Assembly (NCBI GenBank): GCA_021776925.1 | Contig: JAJFFB010000080.1 | Span: forward strand, 1-47,085 | DNA length: 47,085 nucleotides | Reading direction: 5' to 3' | DNA from: Planctomycetota bacterium | Lineage (GTDB): Bacteria; Planctomycetota; UBA1135 | In this document: piece by piece, positions 40,715 through 47,085 of the stretch | Layout: the number at the start of each line of letters is the position of its first letter | How positions within the stretch are numbered: position 1 is the stretch's first letter | Program-made: the position numbers and the translations under genes | The notes under the pieces: generated by a model | Database searches by the model: none | The model's input: only the letters and a program-made list of their open reading frames with translations | What the model was told of the DNA's origin: nothing

Positions 40715-43470
40715 GCCTGCTCTACCCCGAGCTGCTGCTGCTGGCCATCCCGATCGCCCTGGCTCTGTACCGCACCAGCCGCGGCCAGGCGTCGCGCTGG
40801 CTGCTGCGCGGGCTGGCGGTCCTCGCCTTCCTGCTGGCCCTCGCCGGGCCTCACGGCGGCGGCTCCACCACCGGCCGTGACCTGGTCCTGCTCGTCGACC
40901 GCTCGCGCTCGATGCCCGGAGACCGCCTCGCCGAAACCGCCGAGATGGTCGAACTGCTGAACTCGGAGATGCGCGCCGGCGACCGCCTCGCGGTGCTCGG
41001 TTTCGGCGCCGGCCGCGCGCTCGAGATGGCGCCCAGCGAAGACCCCTCCTTTGCCGGCTTCCAGCACGGCATCGACCCCGACGGCAGCCACCTCGCCGAA
41101 GCCATCGACCAGGCGCTGGCGCTGATCCCCGACAACCGGCCCGGGTCGCTGCTGCTGCTCAGCGATGGCGAGTACCACGGCGCCAGCCCGGAGTCCGCCG
41201 CGCGCCGCGCCGGGGTGCGTTCGGTGCGCATCGACGTGCGCAGCGCGCAGCGCCCCAACCAGGTCGACGCCGCGGTCGAGCAACTGGAACTGCCGCCGAG
41301 CGTGGCCCAGGGCGAGCCGTTCCAATTCGCTGCGTGGGTGCGCTCCGATCATGCGGTCGAAGCCGAGTACGTCCTTTACCGCGACCAGGAGGTCCTGACG
41401 CGCGGCCGCCGCGCCCTGCGCCGCGGCCTCAACCAGCTCCTGTTCCGCGATCTCGGCACCACCCCGGGTCTGGCGCGCTACCGCCTGCGCATTTCGGTCG
41501 AGGGCGACCGCGTGCTCGAGAACGACATCGGCCTCGGCGTGCTGCGCGTGACCGGCGGGCGGCCGCTGCTGCTGGTCAACCATGACGCGGTTCCCGGACG
41601 CCTGGCGCGGGTGTTGCAGTCAGCGGGCCTGGAGCTGGCGCTGCACACCCCGGAAGAACTTGCCAGGCAACGCCCCTCCTATCTGGAGAACTTCCGCGGC
41701 GTGATCTTGGAAAACGTCGCCGCCGACCGCCTCGGGCCGATGCTGCCGGCCCTGGCGCGGCAGGTCGAGGACCTCGGCGGTGGCTTGCTGCTGACCGGCG
41801 GCCCGGCCAGTTTCGGTGTCGGCGGCTATTACCGTTCGGGGCTCGATCCACTGCTGCCGGTGTCGATGGAAATGCGCGTCGAGCACCGCAAGATGGGCCT
41901 GTCGCTGGCCTTCGTTCTCGACCGCTCGGGTTCGATGGCGGCCGGCGTCGGCGGCACGCTGACCAAGATGGATCTGGCCAACGCCGGCACCATGGAGGGC
42001 ATCCGCCTGCTCGGCGCCCTGGACGAGGTTGCGGTCATAGCGGTCGACTCCGAAGCGCACGTGGTGGTGCCCCTGGCCGAGGTCGGCGACCCCGAGGACT
42101 TCGCCGGCAGGGTCTCCGGAATCCGCTCGCAGGGCGGCGGGATTTACGTCTACCAGGGATTGCTGGCGGCGGCCAGCATGCTCGAGGGCGCGTCACGCAA
42201 CAATCGCCACATCGTGCTCTTCGCCGACGCCGACGACGCCGAGGAACCGGGCAAGTACGTCGAGTTGCTGCGTCAACTGCGCGAAGAGAGAAACACCACG
42301 GTCTCGGTCGTCGCCCTCGGCACGCCGACCGGCAGCGACGCCGCCTTCTTGATCGACGTCGCCCGCCGCGGCGGCGGCGAGATCTTCTTCTCGCAGGATC
42401 CGAACGAACTGCCACGCCTGTTCGCGCAGGACACCCTGCTGGCGGCGCGCTCTTCCTTCATCGACGTGCCGACCCCCACCCAGACCACCCCGGGGGTGTT
42501 CGCGATCGCCGCGCTGCCGTCGGGGCCGTGGGCGCCGCTGGCCGGCTACAACCTTTCCTATCTGCGCCCCGACGCGGCCCAGGGTGTGGTCACCCAGGAC
42601 GAATACGGCGCCCCGGTGCTGGCCACCCGCCAGGCCGGCCTCGGTCGCACCGCCAGTTTCAGCGGTCAGATCGACGGCAAATTCGGCGTCGCCGATGACC
42701 ATTGGCCGCAGGTCGCCGAAACCCTTGTGACTCTGGCGCGTTGGATCGCAGGGCAGGAACCGCCGGCGGAGTATTTCCCCGACGTGCGCCGCGAAGGACG
42801 CGACGCCTTGGTCAGCATCGAGGTCGACCGCGAGGCGGCGCCCGGAGCCCCCAGTCCAGTCGAGGCGCGCATGGTCAAACCGGACGGCACCACCACGGTA
42901 GTGGAATTGACCCCGGTCGGCCCCGACCGCTTCGAAGCGCGGGTGCCGCTGGGCATGGAGGGGATCTACCGATTTGCCGCCCAGACCGCCGACGGGCAGA
43001 CCTTGGAAATGGAACCGCTGGCGGTCCCCTATTCGCCTGAATTCGAACCGCGCGCGGAGGAAGACGACGGCCTGCGTGCGCTCGGCCGCATCGCCCGGCT
43101 CAGCGGCGGGCGTATGAACCCGGCCATGAACGAAGTCCTGCGTGGCAGCCGTCGAGGTTATTCGGTACGCCCGCTGGGCCACTGGTTCGCCCTCGCCGGC
43201 CTGCTCCTGCTGCTCGCCGAAATCACCTGGCGCCGCCTATTCGAAAAACCACCGCGTGTGCGCACGACCGCCGTCGCAGGCGCACGGAGCGCAGGCGGCG
43301 TGCGCAGGCCTGATGCGAGCGGCGGCGGATCCGCTGATGCTGGGCGCGAGCCTGATTCCGGCGAGGCACAAGTTGGCGCGGACAGCGGCGAAACCACCGA
43401 CACGGGTGGCCTCAATGCCGCGTTGGCCGGAGCCAAGAAAAAGGCCGACCGGCGCACCCGGCGCAAGTGA
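40711..43470 (+). CDS. Large membrane protein with two VWA domains and amidotransferase-like segment
   Basis: The product has 919 residues. Helices at 5-20 and 32-47 come first, then VWA-1 with MIDAS D-R-S-R-S-M at 63-68. A glutamine-amidotransferase-like region (~285-400, with L-L-L-T-G-G-P-A-S-F-G and no obvious catalytic Cys) follows, then VWA-2 with D-R-S-G-S-M at 404-409. A beta-sandwich region leads to a final helix near 828-845 and a polar Ala/Gly/Asp tail of ~70 residues. This matches large VWA proteins found beside BatA in planctomycetes and relatives. It is the last gene of the operon. Confidence 0.85.
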   Translation: MSLLYPELLLLAIPIALALYRTSRGQASRWLLRGLAVLAFLLALAGPHGGGSTTGRDLVLLVDRSRSMPGDRLAETAEMVELLNSEMRAGDRLAVLGFGAGRALEMAPSEDPSFAGFQHGIDPDGSHLAEAIDQALALIPDNRPGSLLLLSDGEYHGASPESAARRAGVRSVRIDVRSAQRPNQVDAAVEQLELPPSVAQGEPFQFAAWVRSDHAVEAEYVLYRDQEVLTRGRRALRRGLNQLLFRDLGTTPGLARYRLRISVEGDRVLENDIGLGVLRVTGGRPLLLVNHDAVPGRLARVLQSAGLELALHTPEELARQRPSYLENFRGVILENVAADRLGPMLPALARQVEDLGGGLLLTGGPASFGVGGYYRSGLDPLLPVSMEMRVEHRKMGLSLAFVLDRSGSMAAGVGGTLTKMDLANAGTMEGIRLLGALDEVAVIAVDSEAHVVVPLAEVGDPEDFAGRVSGIRSQGGGIYVYQGLLAAASMLEGASRNNRHIVLFADADDAEEPGKYVELLRQLREERNTTVSVVALGTPTGSDAAFLIDVARRGGGEIFFSQDPNELPRLFAQDTLLAARSSFIDVPTPTQTTPGVFAIAALPSGPWAPLAGYNLSYLRPDAAQGVVTQDEYGAPVLATRQAGLGRTASFSGQIDGKFGVADDHWPQVAETLVTLARWIAGQEPPAEYFPDVRREGRDALVSIEVDREAAPGAPSPVEARMVKPDGTTTVVELTPVGPDRFEARVPLGMEGIYRFAAQTADGQTLEMEPLAVPYSPEFEPRAEEDDGLRALGRIARLSGGRMNPAMNEVLRGSRRGYSVRPLGHWFALAGLLLLLAEITWRRLFEKPPRVRTTAVAGARSAGGVRRPDASGGGSADAGREPDSGEAQVGADSGETTDTGGLNAALAGAKKKADRRTRRK

Positions 43471-43493
43471 GTCCGTAGCGGAATGCCCCCCCT

Positions 43494-44567
43494 TCAAGGC
43501 AGCCACAATGAGGCGTCGCCGTAGGAATAAAAGCGGTAGTTGCGCTCGATCGCGGCGCGATAACACGCGTGTACGAAGGGCAGGCCGGAGCTGCCAGCGT
43601 GGGCGGCGAAGGCGGCGACCAGCGCCAGCAGGGTGCTGCGCGGCGTATGAAAATTGGTCAGCAGGCCGTCGGTCCAGCGGAAGCGGTGCCCGGGCAATAG
43701 ATAGAGGCCGGTTTCGGCGGTGCACGGCGACGGCTGCTGCGGCAGGCTTTCGAGCACCCGGCAGACGGTGGTGCCGGCGGCGACGATACGTCCACCGCGG
43801 CGGCGCGCCGCCACCAGCTCAGCACACGCCGCGGCGCTGATGGCAAAGCGCTCGGCGTGAATCGGATGATCTTCAACGCGTTCGCAGCTCACAGGCAGAA
43901 AAGTCCCTAAACCGACGTGCAAGGTCAGGTAGGTAGTGCGGACCCCGCGCGCGTGCAGCTCGGCGAGGGTCTCGGCGCAAAAATGCAGGCTGGCGGTGGG
44001 CGCCGCCACCGAACCGGGTTGATCCGCCCACACCGTCTGATAGCGCTGACGATCTGCAGCGCTGTCCTCGGCCTGGCCGGCCTCGCGCCGCAAGCTGCGG
44101 ATGTAAGGCGGTAACGGCGTGGCGCCATGACGCGCCAGGATCACCCGCCATTCCTCACCACTCAGGGACTCGACCACCCAGCGCCCGCGGTTTTCGCGCT
44201 CGACCAGGCGTAGCAGTGGCGCACAGTCCTGCGGCTGATCCTCGAAACCCAGCTCGACCCCCGCCCGCAGGCGGCTGCCGGAAAGCATGCAGCGCGCACG
44301 CGCTCCATCGAGCGACTCCAGCCACAGTCCTTCGACCAGGCCGCCGCTGACCTTGCGCAGACACAAGCGGGCGGCGACCACCGAGGTGTCGTTGAGGACC
44401 AGCAGATCTCCGTCCTGCAGCAGGGTGGGCAGCTCGGCAAAGGTGCGGTGGTCGCGCCGCTCCTCGGCGCAACTCACCTGCATCAGCCGCGCCTGGTCGC
44501 GATCCGGCAGTGGGAAGCGCGCGATGCGCTCCGCAGGCAGGTCGAAGTCGAGTTCCTCGACGCGCAT
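43494..44567 (-). CDS. queA: tRNA preQ1(34) S-adenosylmethionine ribosyltransferase-isomerase
   Basis: The product has 357 residues. It starts M-R-V-E-E-L-D-F-D-L-P and has P-L-x2-R-D-x-A-R-L-M, L-V-L-N-D-T-S-V-V-A-A-R-L and T-T-Y-L-T-L-H-V-G-L-G-T-F. The late G-L-L-T-N-F-H-T-P-R-S-T-L-L and F-Y-S-Y-G-D-A end is diagnostic. QueA transfers and isomerises the ribosyl group of SAM onto 7-aminomethyl-7-deazaguanine in tRNA, giving epoxyqueuosine. The TNFH-P-S-T-L core usually has Leu (H-L-P-K-S-T-L); here it is H-T-P-R. The start lies 16 bp after the inositol synthase stop, in one operon. Confidence 0.96.
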   Translation of the reverse strand: MRVEELDFDLPAERIARFPLPDRDQARLMQVSCAEERRDHRTFAELPTLLQDGDLLVLNDTSVVAARLCLRKVSGGLVEGLWLESLDGARARCMLSGSRLRAGVELGFEDQPQDCAPLLRLVERENRGRWVVESLSGEEWRVILARHGATPLPPYIRSLRREAGQAEDSAADRQRYQTVWADQPGSVAAPTASLHFCAETLAELHARGVRTTYLTLHVGLGTFLPVSCERVEDHPIHAERFAISAAACAELVAARRRGGRIVAAGTTVCRVLESLPQQPSPCTAETGLYLLPGHRFRWTDGLLTNFHTPRSTLLALVAAFAAHAGSSGLPFVHACYRAAIERNYRFYSYGDASLWLP

Positions 44568-44583
44568 CGATCCTAGGCTTGGA

Positions 44584-45786
44584 TCAGTCGCTCTTGGGCG
44601 GAAGCGCCCAGCGCCGCAAGCGATCCATCTGGCGGTGGAAATCGTGATCGCGGACCTCGAGCGGGTTCTTGAAGAAAGCCGCGGCCGCTTCGACCGGGCC
44701 ACCCTCGCCGCGATCCTGTGCCAGCAGGGCGATGCGCGCCAGGTCGAGGACCAGCGGCGCGGCCAGCGCCGAGTCGCTCGCCTGCCAGGTGAACTGCAGC
44801 TGCATCTTGGCGCCGAGGAAACCCTGGAAATGGATGAAGTCCATCGCCGTCTTCCAGTCGTGCAAGCTGGGTACGAAATCAATCGTCACCCCCGAGTGCA
44901 TCTGATCGTTGTCGAGGATGCCGTGGATCACGGCGTCTTTGTTGGCGATCTTGCTGGCACGTCGGGCCGGATCACTGAGCGCGGCGCCGTCGCGGTTGCC
45001 GAGCATGTTGTAGCCCTCCCAGGCCATCACCGACAAACCGCGATCGCGGAACATCGGTGCCAGCACGGTTTTGATCAGCGTTTCGCCGGTCTTGCCGTCG
45101 TTGCCGAGCACCGGCACGCCGTTGCGCTTGGCGAACCCAGCTACCGCGGGAACCGCCGCGCCCGGTGCCGGGGTGAAGTTGATATAGGGCACCCCTTCGA
45201 GAATGGCGGCCAGCGCGTAAAGCACCGAGCGCGACAGATTGTCCGGTGCCTCGCGCAGCAACTCGATCGGGTCGGCTTCTGGATGGCTCCAGCCCGCTGG
45301 AAGCTCGTGCTGACGCTCGGCGGTGGCCAGGTGCACCACCACCATGCGGCGGAAACCCTCCTCGCGTTTCCACGAGCGAATGTCGTCGCGCAGCGCTTCG
45401 ACCAGTTCCGGCAGCGGCAGGGACAAGCGATCGCTGCTGGCGCGGTCGGCAATCCCGCTGTCTTCGGGCTCGGGAATACCCGGGGCGATGGTGAACTCGG
45501 TGCGCTGGCGCAGGCTGGTGCACAACTCGACCAGATCGCTGGGCAGCACGCCGGCGCGTTCCAATTCGCCGGCCGCGCGATCACAGTCGCCGGCGATGTC
45601 CCAGCCGGTGACGCGGAAGCACGCCAGGTCTTCCCAGTCGACCTTGGAAAATTGCGGCGTATTGGTGACCAGGCCCAAAGCCTGCTGGCCAGAACGCAGC
45701 GACTCAAGGCCATGGAGCACGGTGGTGGCGATCGCACCGCGTACTCCGACTAGCAGCAATCCAGTCTTGAGTGGATCGGGACTCAC
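44584..45786 (-). CDS. myo-Inositol-1-phosphate synthase
   Basis: The product has 400 residues. The NAD-binding opening is L-L-V-G-V-R-G-A-I-A-T-T near 11-22. N-F-T-P near 203, G-N-D-G-K-T-G-E-T-L-I-K-T near 227-239 and Y-N-M-L-G-N-R-D-G near 258-266 are the conserved NAD/substrate motifs of the family. It converts glucose-6-phosphate to inositol-3(1)-phosphate, the committed step for inositol lipids or solutes. It resembles the shorter prokaryotic type. Neighbours do not show an inositol lipid pathway; the gene sits between a YdjY-like gene and queA on the same strand. Confidence 0.9.
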   Translation of the reverse strand: MSPDPLKTGLLLVGVRGAIATTVLHGLESLRSGQQALGLVTNTPQFSKVDWEDLACFRVTGWDIAGDCDRAAGELERAGVLPSDLVELCTSLRQRTEFTIAPGIPEPEDSGIADRASSDRLSLPLPELVEALRDDIRSWKREEGFRRMVVVHLATAERQHELPAGWSHPEADPIELLREAPDNLSRSVLYALAAILEGVPYINFTPAPGAAVPAVAGFAKRNGVPVLGNDGKTGETLIKTVLAPMFRDRGLSVMAWEGYNMLGNRDGAALSDPARRASKIANKDAVIHGILDNDQMHSGVTIDFVPSLHDWKTAMDFIHFQGFLGAKMQLQFTWQASDSALAAPLVLDLARIALLAQDRGEGGPVEAAAAFFKNPLEVRDHDFHRQMDRLRRWALPPKSD

Positions 45787-45841
45787 GGCATCCTCCGGGG
45801 GGCAGGGGCGGCTGGGGCGGCAGCGGAAGCCGCCGGACCGC

Positions 45842-46654
45842 CTATTCTGCCTCTGCGGCCTTGCCGGCGGCGGGCGCTGGGATCGAAATCTCGAGCCGCT
45901 TGCGGCTGAAGATCAGGCGCACCTTCTCGCCGATCTCGGGCATCAGGAACATGTTGGGGTACCACACGTATTGATTTCCCGCGGCTGGGTCATTGCCGGT
46001 CATCAGCTGATTGGCCGGATTGAAGTAGCACACGCTGATCCAATTGCCCTCGCCCTCGGCGGCAAAAAACTCTTCCGCGTCCTTGTGCGGACGGACGAAG
46101 CGCGAGCCCAGATACACCCACGGGCCGCGGCGATAGGTGCGATCCTCGGCGACGTTGACCACCAGGTCTTCGGCGCGGTAGACAAAATGCTCGGCACTGC
46201 CGTCGGCGCCGACCTGGTCCCAGGCGACGTAAATGTAGAAGCCGTCGCCCTGCGCCGGCACCTCCTGGTAGAGAGATTCGCCCGCTTCCATCTGCTCACG
46301 CGTCGGCGGCGGGTCCTTTTCGACGTATTGAACGTTGCTGCCCTGCTTCAGCCCGAGCAGCAAGATGGCGGTGTTGAGCGCCTGCGCCGAGGCCTCGCGC
46401 ACGATCAGCAAACTCTCGTGATCGGCACCGTGGCCGGCCACCAACAGGTATTCCAGCGGCTCGCGGTCCTGGCAGATCTCGGCTTCGAGTTCGATGCGCT
46501 GGGCCTTGAGGTCGAGCCGGACGCCGTGGCCGGCGAGTTCTTCGACCACGCTGGCGAGGTCGGTCGCCGCCGGCTCCTGAGCGGGAAGGGCCATCCACGC
46601 CAGAAATGGAACTACGGCAAGGGCACTCCAGCGGAGGGATCGATCTGCGGCCAT
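45842..46654 (-). CDS. YdjY-domain secreted protein
   Basis: The product is 270 residues from M-A-A-D-R-S (AGGATG about 8 bp upstream); M-F-T-M 9 bp earlier is also possible. A signal peptide ends near A-L-P-A-Q. Residues ~45-110 (G-V-R-L-D-L-K-A-Q-R-I-E-L-E-A then L-E-Y-L-L-V-A-G and H-E-S-L-L) fit the YdjY domain, a periplasmic domain frequent in planctomycetes. The rest is beta-rich and unrecognised. It lies 9-11 bp after the upstream TPR gene's stop, so is cotranscribed. Its function is unknown. Confidence 0.7.
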   Translation of the reverse strand: MAADRSLRWSALAVVPFLAWMALPAQEPAATDLASVVEELAGHGVRLDLKAQRIELEAEICQDREPLEYLLVAGHGADHESLLIVREASAQALNTAILLLGLKQGSNVQYVEKDPPPTREQMEAGESLYQEVPAQGDGFYIYVAWDQVGADGSAEHFVYRAEDLVVNVAEDRTYRRGPWVYLGSRFVRPHKDAEEFFAAEGEGNWISVCYFNPANQLMTGNDPAAGNQYVWYPNMFLMPEIGEKVRLIFSRKRLEISIPAPAAGKAAEAE

Positions 46655-46664
46655 GGTGAACATC

Positions 46665-47085
46665 CTATCGGTCAGTGGTGGGGCGAGATGAGAGCGCTTG
46701 CATCTGCTCCTCGGCATGCTGCGCGACGGGGCTGCCTTGGGGGGCGAGGCGCAGCGCGTGGCCGAGATGGATGCGGGCGGCCTGATCCTCGCCCAGTTCG
46801 AGTTGAGCCCGCCCTAGCAGCAAACGCGCCTGCGCCGATTCCGGTTCAAAATCAAAGGCGCGCCAGGCCATTTCGGTGGCGAGCGCGGCGGCGCCCATTC
46901 CCAGCGCGCGTTCGGCGGCCTGCAGCAGAACCGGCACCGTGCAACCGCCGGAAAGCAAGGGGCGCAGGCTGGCATCGAGTTCGGCGACGCTCTGGGCCAG
47001 ACCGGAGCGGGCCAGGATCAGGCGCTGCAGGACCTCGTCCAGGGGCAGCAGCCAGCCGCGCGGCGAAGGCGTGTCGAGGCCGTAA
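46665..47085 (-). CDS. TPR-containing protein, C-terminal part (partial)
   Basis: The frame enters from the right edge of the window and ends with TAG at 46665-46667, about 139 residues. The helix pairs A-T-E-M-A-W-R-A-F-D-F-E-P-E-S and A-R-I-H-L-G-H-A-L-R-L-A-P-Q-G are TPR-like, and L-L-L-G-R-A-Q-L-E-L-G-E fits the A-helix consensus. The N-terminus is outside the window, so no fuller identity can be given. It heads the visible part of the leftward operon. Confidence 0.65.
   Translation of the reverse strand, partial: YGLDTPSPRGWLLPLDEVLQRLILARSGLAQSVAELDASLRPLLSGGCTVPVLLQAAERALGMGAAALATEMAWRAFDFEPESAQARLLLGRAQLELGEDQAARIHLGHALRLAPQGSPVAQHAEEQMQALSSRPTTDR

Noticed and set aside
1..47085. CRISPR arrays, tRNA or rRNA genes
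   Set aside because: No regularly spaced direct repeats and no cloverleaf or rRNA-like sequence were recognised on reading both strands.

Overview
The window is GC-rich, densely coded bacterial DNA. The gene content fits Planctomycetota or a close relative. It has secreted PD40/beta-propeller proteins with CxxCH haem motifs, a YdjY-domain protein, a MoxR/DUF58/double-VWA/ABC-2 cluster, and GroEL with a Gly-Met tail. No rRNA or marker gene settles this, so the phylum is an inference.

Layout. (1) 1-2470 is a damaged accessory stretch: the 3' end of a DUF4143 ATPase, an IS110 transposase relic, a TIR-domain gene with a CHORD-like zinc domain, and an IS256 relic joined to a truncated copy of a lipoprotein gene that is intact at 19612. 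(2) 2474-18143 is the most striking block. It holds a secreted pectate-lyase-fold protein, four large secreted proteins resembling the alpha subunit of hydrazine synthase (two with carbohydrate-binding-like modules), an SMP-30-type lipoprotein, and a beta-propeller/dihaem-peroxidase fusion. Five genes run rightward in close order, a sixth and seventh are divergent, and an inverted repeat sits in the divergent promoter. (3) 18327-25560 is a second accessory stretch of small, unrelated, individually transcribed genes (GrpB, lipoproteins, a disulfide oxidoreductase, a ceramidase-like membrane protein, DUF7336, a glycine zipper) and decayed genes. A ~40-55 bp imperfect palindrome recurs just before three accessory start codons (TIR, GrpB, glycine zipper).

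(4) 25664-29612 is core-like: a TPR protein, two unknowns, a receiver-only response regulator, groES and groEL with a strong terminator. (5) 29692-31068 is another DUF4143 ATPase of less GC-rich composition. (6) 31231-43470 is one long rightward operon with many ATGA overlaps: a coiled-coil membrane protein interrupted by an in-frame TGA, MoxR, a secreted/membrane protein, an ABC-2 transporter pair, DUF58, and two VWA membrane proteins. It probably serves envelope or protein-complex assembly. (7) 43494-47085 is a leftward operon: a TPR protein (partial), a YdjY-like secreted protein, myo-inositol-1-phosphate synthase and queA.

The best candidate for an undescribed system is the hydrazine-synthase-alpha-like cluster. 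It has no HzsB/HzsC partner, so it is not anammox, and its carbohydrate-linked partners suggest a secreted redox system acting on saccharides. The TIR-CHORD protein is the second candidate, as a possible immune effector. No tRNA, rRNA or CRISPR array was recognised.
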